The notes: generated by a model from the letters alone, not told the origin. 50,390 nt of DNA from Nitriliruptoraceae bacterium (GCA_003565155.1 PXDB01000017.1:1-50390); one strand, 5' to 3'; shown: positions 36,525 to 44,088, numbered from the stretch's first letter. Numbers and translations are program-made.

Positions 36525-37540
36525 CCGGCCTCGGTCTCCGCCGTAGCGCGCCGTTCCGCGCGTGCCAGGGCCCGCCAGTCACCGCCGGACCGCCAGGCGG
36601 CCACCACCGGATGGTCCGGTTCGCGGTCGGCCAGCCAGTTGCGCACGAAGACGTGCCACTGGGTGGGGAACCGCCCGATCAGCACCTCCAGCTCGGTGGC
36701 CACCGCCTGGGTGCCGTCGAGCACGTCGAGGTGGGCGACCTCGATCGGGGCGTGCACCACCCCGTGGAAGCCGTCACCGGCGGCCAGGAACGCCCCGACG
36801 TGCACGGGCAGGCCCGTGCGCCGCGCGAGTGCCGCCGGCCCGGCCGGCAGCCGGCACGGTTCCCCGAAGAACTCCACGATCGGGCCGCGACGGGTCAGGT
36901 CCCGGTCGGCGAGCAGCGTGGCCAGGGCGCCCTCCGCCCGCACCGCACGTTCGAGCCGGCCGAGCGCGTCGCCACCGCGGACCAGGGGGATCACCCCGAT
37001 GCCGGCCTGCTCCCGCAGGCGGACGAACCGGTCGAACAGCGGCCGCGGCTCCACCACCTCGGCGACCACGACCATGCCCCAGCGACGCTGGGTGGTGAAG
37101 AAGGCACCGACGTCCCAGGATCCGAGGTGGGCGGTGGCGAAGATGCCCCCGCGGCCGGCGTCGCGGACCGCGTCCACGTAGCCGAGGCCCTCGGCGGTGG
37201 AGGCCGCCACCACCGCTGCCCCGTCCATGCGGTGCAGCCGGAAGGCGTCGACCCAGTAGCGGGCGTAGTGCACGTAGGCCTCGCGAACGAGCCGGCTCAG
37301 CTCCTGCGCGTCGGCGTCGCGGCGGATCCGGGCAAGGTTCGCCCGGACCTGGGCGCGCTGCCCCGCGGACGCGGCGAGGTACCAGGCACGACCGAGCTGG
37401 GCGGGCAACCGCCGGGCCAACGGCTCGGGCGCCCGGGCTGCGGCCTCCCAGGCCGTCAGGTACCGCAGGTAGGCACCGCGCTGCCGCAGCGACGGCGATG
37501 GCGCCGGTGGAAGGTCGTCCGCGGGGTCGTGGGCGGTCAC
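36521..37540 (-). CDS. Lysophospholipid-type acyltransferase, probable PIM acyltransferase (PatA-like)
   Basis: The 339-residue protein belongs to the LpxL/HtrB-type family. The catalytic HX4D motif is ATAHLGSWD, followed by LLADRDLTRRGPIVEFFGEPCRLPAGPAALARRTGLPV, the usual second block in two parts, and RFPTQWHVFVRNWL near the end. Adjacent to pimA and pgsA it most likely acylates the mannose of PIM1 or PIM2. No clear N-terminal membrane helix is seen. GTG at 37540 overlaps the pgsA stop (GTGA); the open frame continues upstream through pgsA, which is not coding in this frame. Confidence 0.88.
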   Translation of the reverse strand: MTAHDPADDLPPAPSPSLRQRGAYLRYLTAWEAAARAPEPLARRLPAQLGRAWYLAASAGQRAQVRANLARIRRDADAQELSRLVREAYVHYARYWVDAFRLHRMDGAAVVAASTAEGLGYVDAVRDAGRGGIFATAHLGSWDVGAFFTTQRRWGMVVVAEVVEPRPLFDRFVRLREQAGIGVIPLVRGGDALGRLERAVRAEGALATLLADRDLTRRGPIVEFFGEPCRLPAGPAALARRTGLPVHVGAFLAAGDGFHGVVHAPIEVAHLDVLDGTQAVATELEVLIGRFPTQWHVFVRNWLADREPDHPVVAAWRSGGDWRALARAERRATAETEAG

Positions 37541-38271
37541 GCGGTGCTGCCACGCTCGCGGGCCGGGTCCGGCCGACCGTCCACAGCACCGTCGAAGTTC
37601 CGTTCCCCGTAGAAGCGACGGGCTGCGGCCTTGAAGGCGCGGCTCCAGGCGCGATCGTGCAACGCCAGCGCCAGGAGCTCCTCCGGCACGTCCCGGTCGA
37701 TCTGGCACCACACGTGGTGGATGCGCTGGACCACCGTGACGACACCGCCGACGGCCAGCAGCCACAGGACGGGCTCGAACAGCCACGGGTGGAACAGCAG
37801 CGCGACCATGAGCGCGATCGCACGCTCGGCACGTTCGAGTATCCCGACCGAACACTCCAGGTCGATGGCTTCCGCCTTCGCACGCACGTAGCTGGTGAGC
37901 CCCGCCGCGAGCAGGGCCACGAGGGAGAGGGCCAGCAGCCGGGGTTGGTCGGCCACGGCCCACGCGATACCGGCCAGGATCAGCCCGTCGGAGATGCGGT
38001 CGCTCACCGAGTCGTAGAACCCCCCGAAGGGTGTGGAGCGTTCGGTGGCGCGGGCGACGGACCCGTCGAGGACGTCCATCATGCCGCCGGCGACCAGCAC
38101 CAGCCCGGCGGTGCGGTACTCGCCGAGGGCCACCAGCACCGCCGCGGCACCGGTCAACAGCAGCCCGAAGGTGGTCAGGACGTTGGGGCTGATGCCCGTG
38201 CGTCCGAGACCACGCCCCAACGGCGCCGTGACGGCGTCGACGGCGGCGGGGAAACGCGAGCGCAGGGCCAC
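37537..38271 (-). CDS. pgsA: CDP-alcohol phosphatidyltransferase, probable phosphatidylinositol phosphate synthase
   Basis: The CDP-alcohol motif D-x2-D-G-x2-A-R-x8-G-x3-D-x3-D is complete: DVLDGSVARATERSTPFGGFYDSVSD. About six membrane segments are predictable (around 30-50, 53-65, 95-110, 112-128, 147-160, 165-180). In actinobacteria the enzyme beside PatA and PimA joins CDP-diacylglycerol and inositol 3-phosphate to give PI phosphate, the first committed step of PIM synthesis. The C-terminal 50 residues are charged and hydrophilic. GTG start at 38271 with a weak Shine-Dalgarno. Position supports PgsA1 rather than phosphatidylglycerophosphate synthase. Confidence 0.9.
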   Translation of the reverse strand: MALRSRFPAAVDAVTAPLGRGLGRTGISPNVLTTFGLLLTGAAAVLVALGEYRTAGLVLVAGGMMDVLDGSVARATERSTPFGGFYDSVSDRISDGLILAGIAWAVADQPRLLALSLVALLAAGLTSYVRAKAEAIDLECSVGILERAERAIALMVALLFHPWLFEPVLWLLAVGGVVTVVQRIHHVWCQIDRDVPEELLALALHDRAWSRAFKAAARRFYGERNFDGAVDGRPDPARERGSTA

Positions 38272-38330
38272 GGCGACCTACGGGAGCGGGGAGACGACGA
38301 CCCCCAAGGCTACAACGCTCGCGCGGCCGT

Positions 38331-38954
38331 TCAGCCGAGCTCCGCGAAGCCGGGCAACAGCTCGTCGTACAACTCCTCGAGCGCCTTCGGCAGCACCCGA
38401 GCCGCACCGACCACCGACATGAAGTTGGTGTCGCCGCCCCAGCGGGGTACCGCGTGCAGATGCAGGTGATCGGTGATCCCGGCCCCTGCCACACCACCGA
38501 GGTTCATGCCGAGGTTGATGCCCTGCGCCCCGATGCGCTGCTTGAGCAGGCCCACCGTCCGCCGCCCCAGGGCGAACACCTCCGACGCCACCTCGGCGTC
38601 GAGATACTCGAGGTCGGCGGCGTGCACGTAGGGCACGACCATGAGGTGGCCCGGGTTGTAGGGGTAGGCGTTGAAGATCACGTAGGCCTGCCGGCCCCGG
38701 TAGAGGATCAGCGACTCCCGGTCCCGGTCGGGACTGCGGTCGGGCAGGACGCAGAAGGGACAGCCGTCGACCGGGTCGGCGCCCGCGATGTAGCCGAAAC
38801 GCCACGGCGCCCACAGGCGCTGCAGCCCCTCGATACCCACACCGGGCTGGTCGCTGCGGGTGTCGCGCCCGACCTCTCCGACGTGGTCCTCCACCTCGCC
38901 GTGGGGGCCGGGCCCGCCGGTACTGCCCTGTTCACCCCGGGACGGCCCGCTCAC
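38331..38954 (-). CDS. HIT-family hydrolase/phosphorylase (Ap4A phosphorylase-like)
   Basis: The HIT signature is HLHLHAV (HxHxH), with CPFC at the N-terminal side, LWAPWRFGYI, AYVIFNAYPYNPGHLMVVPYVH and NLGMNLGGVAGAGITDHLH. This is the form of the mycobacterial HIT protein next to pgsA1, a diadenosine tetraphosphate phosphorylase. The first 45 residues are a low-complexity extension. GTG at 38954 overlaps the methyltransferase stop (GTGA); a later start near LQRLWAPW is possible. Role in the PIM cluster is unknown but the linkage is conserved. Confidence 0.9.
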   Translation of the reverse strand: MSGPSRGEQGSTGGPGPHGEVEDHVGEVGRDTRSDQPGVGIEGLQRLWAPWRFGYIAGADPVDGCPFCVLPDRSPDRDRESLILYRGRQAYVIFNAYPYNPGHLMVVPYVHAADLEYLDAEVASEVFALGRRTVGLLKQRIGAQGINLGMNLGGVAGAGITDHLHLHAVPRWGGDTNFMSVVGAARVLPKALEELYDELLPGFAELG

Positions 38955-39694
38955 GATGATCGGCTCCCGAGCAGCAGGCCGCGGCTGGCGGCGAGCCCCT
39001 CCACCTCGGTCAGCCACTCGCCTCGCAGTCCCGCCCGCTCGACCGCGGCCACGTACCGCTCCGCGGTGAACAGCGGCATCCGCAGCTCCTCCTCCAGGGT
39101 GGCGACCCCACCGGGGGTGGCGACCGCCCACCCGAAGGACAGCGCCAGCACGTCACCCTCCCGACGTGAACTGGACACCCGCGCGATCGTTCCGTCCTCC
39201 TGCTCCGCGGTGACCAGGTCACGCACACCGCCAGCGCGTACCCGGTCCGGGGTGAGCCATGGCTCGATCAGCAGCAACCCGCCCGGCGCGACGTGACGGG
39301 CCATGGACGCCACGGCGGCGTCCAGTTCGCCGGCGTCCTCCACATGGCCGATGGAGCTGAACAGGCAGGTGACGAGATCGAAGGTGCGCCCGAGGTCGAA
39401 GCCGCGCAGGTCAGCCTCGTGCAACGCCACCTCAGGGCCGAGCCGGGCGGCGGCGATGGTCAGCATCTCCGAGGAGCCGTCGGTGCCGACCACCTCGGCG
39501 AGGTGGTCGGCGAAGACCGCGAGGTGGCGGCCGGTGCCGCAGGCCACGTCGAGGAGGTCGTGCGCCGTGACGCCGCGGGCTGCCGCCAGCTCGAGCAGGA
39601 CCTGCGCCTCCCGCCGGTAGTCCTTGCCGCGGGCGTCGTAGAGGGCGTCGTACCAGCCCGCGAGATCGTGGTAGCTCGGCGCACGCCCGGTCAC
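38951..39694 (-). CDS. Class I SAM-dependent methyltransferase
   Basis: The 247-residue protein has SAM motif I LLDVACGTGRHLAVFADH, motif II region VVGTDGSSEML, ALHEADLRGFDLGRTFDLVTCLFSSIGHV and a later LLIEPWLTPDRVRAGG. The N-terminal YHDLAGWYDALYDARGKDYRREA resembles methyltransferases acting on small molecules or sugars. The substrate is not readable. GTG at 39694 overlaps the thrS stop (GTGA) and its own stop overlaps the HIT gene, so it is translationally embedded between thrS and the HIT gene, an insertion relative to the mycobacterial order. Confidence 0.86.
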   Translation of the reverse strand: MTGRAPSYHDLAGWYDALYDARGKDYRREAQVLLELAAARGVTAHDLLDVACGTGRHLAVFADHLAEVVGTDGSSEMLTIAAARLGPEVALHEADLRGFDLGRTFDLVTCLFSSIGHVEDAGELDAAVASMARHVAPGGLLLIEPWLTPDRVRAGGVRDLVTAEQEDGTIARVSSSRREGDVLALSFGWAVATPGGVATLEEELRMPLFTAERYVAAVERAGLRGEWLTEVEGLAASRGLLLGSRSS

Positions 39695-41802
39695 GCGTCG
39701 AGGTCCTCCCCGGACGCGTGCACGCCCGCATCGTCCGGGCCCGCATCGTCCACGCCCTTGGTGGCGATCTCCTCGGCAACCTCGGTGACGAAGACGGCCA
39801 GCGCGACATCCTTGCGCTGCGGGCCGTGGTACGGACGCACGGCGACGGTGCCGGCCTCAGCCTCGCTGCCCCCGACCACCAGGGTGTAGGGGACCTTGGA
39901 GGTCTGCGCCTCGCGGATCCGGTTGCCGAGCGTCGCGTCGGCGACTTCGACGTGGACCCGCACCCCCGCGGCGCGCAGCCGGTCCGCCACCTCGGTGGCG
40001 TAGCCGTCGAACTCATCTGCCACCGGCAGGACCCGCACCTGCTCGGGGGCGAGCCAGGTGGGGAAGGCGCCGTTGAAGGACTCCACCATCACCGCGAAGA
40101 ACCGCTCGATCGAGCCGAACAGCGCGCGGTGCACCATGAAGGGCCGGTGGCGCTGACCATCGTCGCCGACGTAGGTGATGTCGAAACGCTCGGGGAGGTT
40201 GAAGTCGACCTGGATCGTGGTCAGCTGCCACTCACGCCCGATGGCGTCGCGGGCGTGGATGTCGATCTTCGGCCCGTAGAACGCGCCCTCACCGGCGTCG
40301 ACCTGGTAGTCGTAGCCGGAGCGCTCGGCGGCCTCCATCAGGGCCTTCTCCGCGTAGGCCCACTGCTCGTCGGTCCCGATCGACTTTCCCTCGGGTCTTG
40401 TCGACACCGCCACCCGGGAGGGCTCCCCCAGCCCGAAGGCCGCGTACAGGTCGCGGGCGAAGGCGATGCAGCCGACCACCTCGTCCACCACCTGGTCGGC
40501 GCGGCAGAAGATGTGCGAGTCGTCCTGGGTGAACCCGCGGGCGCGCAGCATCCCGTTGACGACACCGGAACGCTCGTAGCGGTAGACGGTGCCGAGCTCC
40601 GCGATGCGCAGGGGCAGCTCCCGGTAGGAGCGGGTGCGCGAGGTGAAGGCCAGGATGTGGAAGGGGCAGTTCATCGGCTTGAGCCGGTAGGCGGCACCGG
40701 CGTCGTCGAGCTCCATGCCCGGGTACATCAGCTCCCCGTAGTTCTCGAGGTGGCCGGAGATCCGCCAGAGATCCTCCTTGGCGACGTGCGGGGTGTACAC
40801 CGGCTGGTAGCCGCGCGCGAGCGTCTCGTCGCGGATCCAGTCCTCCATCTGCTTGCGGACCAGGGCGCCGTTGGGCAGGAAGATGGACAGGCCCGGGCCC
40901 AGCTCGTCGGGGTGGTGGGTCAGCTCGAGGTCACGCCCGAGCTTGCGGTGGTCGCGTTTCCTGGCCTCCTCGAGCAGCTCGAGGTGGGCCTGCAGCGCCT
41001 TCTTCGACTCCCACGCGGTGCCGTAGATGCGCTGGAGCATCGGCTGGTCCTCACGGCCCCGCCAGTAGGCCCCGGCGCTGCGCAGGAGCTTGAAGGCCGG
41101 GATGCGCTCGGTGGAGGGCACGTGGGGCCCCCGGCACAGGTCGGACCAGGCCACCTCGGTGCTGCCGTCGTCGAGGTCGCGCACGTTGCGGTAGACCGTG
41201 AAGGTGGGCTCGGTCGCCGGGCGGTCACCCTCGCCCGCAGCGGTGCCGGACGGCGCGTCGGGCGCCGCGGTGTCCACCGCGCTGAGGATCGTGCCGTCGT
41301 CGACCAGGTCCATGATCTCGATCTTGTAGGGCTGGTCGGCGAACTCCTGCCGTGCGGCCGGCTGCGGCACCTCCTCGCGCACGTAGCGCTGCCGCTCGCG
41401 GGCGAGCTCGTGCATCCGTGCCTCGATGCGCTCGAGGTCCTCCGGGGTGAAGGGTGCGGGCACGTCGAAGTCGTAGTAGAAGCCGTCCTCGATGGGCGGG
41501 CCGATGGCCCACTTCGCACCGGGGAACAGGTCGGTGACCGCCTGGGCCATCAGGTGGGCGGTGGAGTGGCGCAGGATGGCGCGGCCCTGCTCGGTGTCGG
41601 CGTAGACGGGCGCGACGGTGGCACCGTCGGGCACGGGACGGTCGAGGTCCCACTCGCTGCGCGTGCCGTCGGTGGTGGTCAGCTCCGCGGCCACGATCGC
41701 GCCGCGGATCGCCTCCAGGGCCTTGAGCGCCTGCAGTGCGGTCGCCCCGGCATCGAGTTGCACGGACGCGTCGCCGTGGTGAACGGTGATCGTGTGGCTC
41801 AC
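39691..41802 (-). CDS. thrS: Threonyl-tRNA synthetase
   Basis: ThrS charges tRNA-Thr and edits serine. It has the N-terminal TGS domain (to about 65), the editing domain with HSTAHLMAQAV and WSDLCRGPHV (zinc-type residues), and the class II core: GLSIFLPNGALVRKQMEDW, MNCPFHI, YRELPLRIAELGTVYRYERSG (motif 2), RGFTQDDSHIFC, VHRALFGSIERF (motif 3) and the anticodon-binding domain. Length 703, with a 25-residue Ala/Pro/Gly insertion in the editing domain around 190-205. GTG start with AGGAG six bases upstream. No T-box leader is visible. Confidence 0.97.
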   Translation of the reverse strand: MSHTITVHHGDASVQLDAGATALQALKALEAIRGAIVAAELTTTDGTRSEWDLDRPVPDGATVAPVYADTEQGRAILRHSTAHLMAQAVTDLFPGAKWAIGPPIEDGFYYDFDVPAPFTPEDLERIEARMHELARERQRYVREEVPQPAARQEFADQPYKIEIMDLVDDGTILSAVDTAAPDAPSGTAAGEGDRPATEPTFTVYRNVRDLDDGSTEVAWSDLCRGPHVPSTERIPAFKLLRSAGAYWRGREDQPMLQRIYGTAWESKKALQAHLELLEEARKRDHRKLGRDLELTHHPDELGPGLSIFLPNGALVRKQMEDWIRDETLARGYQPVYTPHVAKEDLWRISGHLENYGELMYPGMELDDAGAAYRLKPMNCPFHILAFTSRTRSYRELPLRIAELGTVYRYERSGVVNGMLRARGFTQDDSHIFCRADQVVDEVVGCIAFARDLYAAFGLGEPSRVAVSTRPEGKSIGTDEQWAYAEKALMEAAERSGYDYQVDAGEGAFYGPKIDIHARDAIGREWQLTTIQVDFNLPERFDITYVGDDGQRHRPFMVHRALFGSIERFFAVMVESFNGAFPTWLAPEQVRVLPVADEFDGYATEVADRLRAAGVRVHVEVADATLGNRIREAQTSKVPYTLVVGGSEAEAGTVAVRPYHGPQRKDVALAVFVTEVAEEIATKGVDDAGPDDAGVHASGEDLDA

Positions 41803-41845
41803 GAGGTACTCCTGGGGCTGGCGCCGTGGCGCCCACTGCCGGGTC

Positions 41846-41876
41846 GTCGTCCGTCGAAACCGAGGTGTCGGACGAC
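41846..41876 (-). promoter_or_regulatory. Hairpin in the thrS leader
   Basis: GTCGTCCG (41846-41853) and CGGACGAC (41869-41876) give a perfect 8-bp stem with a 15-base loop, in the 152-bp gap between the L,D-transpeptidase stop and thrS. It may terminate the upstream gene or act in the thrS leader. No T-box specifier pattern is seen. Confidence 0.3.
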
Positions 41877-41954
41877 CGCGTCGCGAGAGGGTAGTGCGCC
41901 ACCCCGTGAGCGGACCCCTACCGACCGGTGCCTCGCACGACAGCCGGAGGCCCG

Positions 41955-43250
41955 TCAGTACGCGCCCACGACCTCGACGGGGTCCCCGACCCGCAACACC
42001 GAGAACAGGTGGTCGGCGTCCTGGGGTGTCACGCGGACGCAGCCGGCGCTGGCGGGGTGGGGCGGCACGTGGTGCGCCCCGTGGAGAGCGATCGCGCCGT
42101 GGAAGAACAGGCTGTTGTACATGTTGGGCTGCGGTGCCGGGTACAGGGTGGAGGTGTGCCAGCCGGCACGTGTCGCGTGGATCGCGTACCGGCCCACGCT
42201 CGGCAGGCCGCCCTCACCGGTGGAGGCAGGATGGACCGCCTGCCACGCGCCGGCGTCGCGGTAGGCGAGCACCTGGCAGGTCCTGTCGACCTGTACGCCC
42301 CGTCCGGCGGGTGCATCGGGCAGCCGCGGCGTTGCGCGGAGCGCCTCGAGTTCCCCCTCACGAAGCGTGTCGCGGGCGACCTCTCGACCCTCGAGTCGCC
42401 GCCACGCGCACAGCCCCCGCCGGGTCTGCGGACCGTCGATCCCGTCCACGGGGCCCGCGGGGTAGCCCAGATCGACCAGCAACTGCTGCGCCTCCCGCAG
42501 CGGGGGCGGCGCCGTACCCACCAGGACGATGTGGTCCACCGGCGCGGTGACGCGCTGCTCCGAGACGACCTCGCGGTGCCGCTCACGACCGTCGACCAGG
42601 GTGACCTCGACCACCGTGCGACGGAGCCCCTCCACGCCCCCCTGGACGATCTCGCGTTCCCCCTCGACCAGCGTGTCGGTCTGCTGCTCCCGCGTGTCGT
42701 AGGGGATCGGCGTGTCGTGCACCTCCTCGACGACCTCCACGCGCTGCACGACGATCAGCGTCGCCTGTGCCGGTCGGTGCTCGATCGACGGCTCGACCCG
42801 GTCCAACGGGCCCAACGAGACGCCACCGATCGCCAGGATCTCCTCCACCGTCCGTTCCGCGCTCAGGATGGTCCGTACCTCACCGTCCACCCGGACCAGC
42901 ACGGGCACGTCCGGTGGCGGTACGGGCTCGATCCGCGGTGCGCCGTTCGCCGCTCCGCTCGGCTCCCGCGCAGGCGACCCACCCGGGACGCCCGGGCGTT
43001 CGGCGACCACGACGGCGTGGGAGCCGCTGCCCAGCAGCCGCTCGTGGAGCGCTGGCAGGACGGGTTCGGTGATCGAGATGCCACCCACGACCACCCCCGT
43101 GGCGATCGCGGCCACCAGCAGCCGCGCGGTCCCCGGGCCACCGGCCGCCGGGCCGCCGGCCGCCGGTGACCGTGACACGGTGCCGGTCCGCCCAACCGGC
43201 CGCTGGCCCCCGCGACCGGGAACCCGCTTCCCGCCACCCGACGTCGACAC
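41955..43250 (-). CDS. Membrane-anchored L,D-transpeptidase with DUF348 and G5 domains
   Basis: Domains in order (431 residues): a short cytoplasmic basic region, one membrane helix (about 42-60), a DUF348 ubiquitin-like domain (115-160, VRVDGEVRTILSAERTVEEI), a G5 domain (165-246), a peptidoglycan-binding-like helix pair (249-290, AQQLLVDLGYPAGPVDGIDG) and a YkuD L,D-transpeptidase domain (about 318-429) with catalytic His390 and Cys404 in LHGAHHVPPHPASAGCVR. DUF348-G5 is best known from resuscitation-promoting factors; here the lytic domain is replaced by a cross-linking one. GTG at 43250 is chosen, with GGAGG eight bases upstream; the frame stays open further but would run into the tRNA gene. 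Probable role: 3-3 peptidoglycan cross-links or protein anchoring. Confidence 0.9.
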   Translation of the reverse strand: MSTSGGGKRVPGRGGQRPVGRTGTVSRSPAAGGPAAGGPGTARLLVAAIATGVVVGGISITEPVLPALHERLLGSGSHAVVVAERPGVPGGSPAREPSGAANGAPRIEPVPPPDVPVLVRVDGEVRTILSAERTVEEILAIGGVSLGPLDRVEPSIEHRPAQATLIVVQRVEVVEEVHDTPIPYDTREQQTDTLVEGEREIVQGGVEGLRRTVVEVTLVDGRERHREVVSEQRVTAPVDHIVLVGTAPPPLREAQQLLVDLGYPAGPVDGIDGPQTRRGLCAWRRLEGREVARDTLREGELEALRATPRLPDAPAGRGVQVDRTCQVLAYRDAGAWQAVHPASTGEGGLPSVGRYAIHATRAGWHTSTLYPAPQPNMYNSLFFHGAIALHGAHHVPPHPASAGCVRVTPQDADHLFSVLRVGDPVEVVGAY

Positions 43251-43280
43251 CGGCCCCACCTCCGGCACAACGAACCTCAA

Positions 43281-43321
43281 CGGCCGCAGCACCCACCGTG
43301 CTGGGGGGCCTTCGGCGGCCG
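43281..43321 (-). promoter_or_regulatory. Structured leader of the L,D-transpeptidase gene
   Basis: CGGCCGC (43281-43287) pairs with GCGGCCG (43315-43321), and inside it AGCAC pairs with GTGCT (43288-43302), leaving a side arm with CCGAAGG. The fold ends 30 bases before the GTG. Genes for actinobacterial wall hydrolases often have c-di-AMP (ydaO) leaders; I looked for that consensus and did not find it, so this is an unassigned structure. Confidence 0.35.
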
Positions 43322-43469
43322 AGGTGTTGCCTTCCAGTGTGGACCAGCTCCAGCCTTCGGCACCACGGCAGGAGGTCCCGAGCGGCGGGGCGGCGCAGAC
43401 CGCCACCGTGTGACGCGGAGGCCCCGGCCCTGCCACGGATCGATGCGGGTGACGGGGTCGGCGATGCGG

Positions 43470-43544
43470 TGGTGGGCACGAGAGGTATCGAACCTCTGAC
43501 CTCTGCCGTGTGAAGGCAGCGCTCTCCCACTGAGCTACGTGCCC
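43470..43544 (-). tRNA. tRNA-Val (anticodon CAC)
   Basis: On the minus strand a complete cloverleaf can be folded: acceptor GGGCACG/CGTGCCC, D-arm GCTC-AGTGGGA-GAGC, anticodon arm CTGCC-TTCACAC-GGCAG with CAC at the anticodon, variable AGGTC, T-arm AGAGG-TTCGATA-CCTCT, discriminator A and an encoded CCA. All stems are perfectly paired. 75 bases with CCA. It reads GUG, a major valine codon at this GC content. Confidence 0.97.
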
Positions 43545-43630
43545 GGATATCGGTGGGATGGTGCGGTCGGAACCGTAGCGGCGGCACCGCAGGAGGGCCA
43601 ACAGCGACCCCGCCGCCCTCCCGGCCAACT

Positions 43631-43695
43631 CCTCTGCGGTGCGCAGACATCCTGGCGCCGGCCCCACCCCTGTGGCACGCTCCCCGCACCAGAGG
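43631..43695 (+). promoter_or_regulatory. Long hairpin preceding a strong ribosome-binding site
   Basis: CCTCT-gc-GGTGCG (43631-43643) pairs with CGCACC-AGAGG (43685-43695): eleven pairs with a two-base bulge around a 41-base loop. Its 3' arm runs directly into AAGGAGGTGG, the ribosome-binding site of the 15-codon frame. It could expose or hide that site. Confidence 0.45.
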
Positions 43696-43709
43696 AAGGA
43701 GGTGGTCCG

Positions 43710-43757
43710 TTGCGCCATAGTCATCCGAACGGGACCCTGGAGGTGCCCGGCCGCTGA
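43710..43757 (+). CDS. Possible 15-residue peptide or leader peptide
   Basis: GGAAGGAGGTGG, an almost complete anti-16S match, lies seven bases before TTG (43710). The frame encodes MRHSHPNGTLEVPGR and a TGA. The stop lies in the loop of a hairpin (43747-43763, CCGGCC/GGCCGG), followed at once by a second hairpin (43765-43782, CGCTGG/CCAGCG). I do not recognise the peptide. The strength of the ribosome-binding site in front of so short a frame, in a gap with no other gene, argues for a translated leader or small peptide; no codon statistics are possible at this length. Confidence 0.4.
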   Translation: MRHSHPNGTLEVPGR

Positions 43758-43782
43758 GGCCGGACGCTGGACCGTTCCAGCG
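43747..43782 (+). promoter_or_regulatory. Tandem hairpins overlapping the end of the short frame
   Basis: Hairpin 1: CCGGCC (43747-43752), loop GCTGA, GGCCGG (43758-43763). Hairpin 2: CGCTGG (43765-43770), loop ACCGTT, CCAGCG (43777-43782). A ribosome ending at the TGA in loop 1 would cover hairpin 1, which is the geometry of leader-peptide control. Function inferred. Confidence 0.4.
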
Positions 43783-43929
43783 AATCCACGCCGGGTACCG
43801 CCCGCGGCAACGGTCGGGGACTCGTCCCGCCCGACGCCACACCGCCGGTGACGCGACCCTGTGGTCGGACCGACATCGACGGCAGTGACGGTGCCAGAGG
43901 TTCCATCCAGCAACCGCAAGATCGCACCA

Positions 43930-43964
43930 GGTGAGGGGCGCGGCCGTCGGCCGCGCCCCTCACC
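43930..43964 (+). terminator. Strong 16-bp hairpin, probable (bidirectional) terminator
   Basis: GGTGAGGGGCGCGGCC and GGCCGCGCCCCTCACC form a perfect 16-bp stem with the loop GTC, the most stable simple hairpin I see in the window. No U-tract on either side. It lies about 170 bases after the 15-codon frame and 75 bases before the PHO-box repeats, so it probably isolates the small upstream unit from the phosphate symporter promoter. Confidence 0.65.
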
Positions 43965-44038
43965 CGTGTGCACGCCGACCCCGGACAGTGGGCACCTGCG
44001 GTCGAACCCGCCGGCCGCCACCGCCCGCGACCACCCAG

Positions 44039-44067
44039 GGTGAACGATCGGTGAACAAGTGGTCACG
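44039..44067 (-). promoter_or_regulatory. PHO-box-like direct repeats before the phosphate symporter
   Basis: GGTGAAC at 44039-44045, GGTGAAC at 44050-44056 and a weaker GGTCACG at 44061-44067 are spaced exactly 11 bases apart. On the minus strand the first two read GTTCACC-4-GTTCACC, the core of the PhoP direct-repeat units known in Streptomyces. The location, about 105 bases before a Na+/phosphate symporter gene with phoU, fits control by phosphate starvation. PhoR-PhoP genes are not in the window. Confidence 0.6.
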
Positions 44068-44088
44068 GGACCCTGACCGGGGTAACCG

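Noticed and set aside
41803-41954. Possible T-box leader before thrS
   Set aside because: No T-box core, specifier loop or antiterminator pattern could be found, only one 8-bp hairpin.
43251-43470. Possible c-di-AMP (ydaO) riboswitch before the L,D-transpeptidase
   Set aside because: The conserved blocks, in particular the GTCAGCTNACCTCG-type 3' element, are absent.
43700-43965. SRP RNA, tmRNA or RNase P RNA in the gap beside tRNA-Val
   Set aside because: None of the conserved cores (SRP tetraloop region, tmRNA ends, RNase P P4 region) is present.
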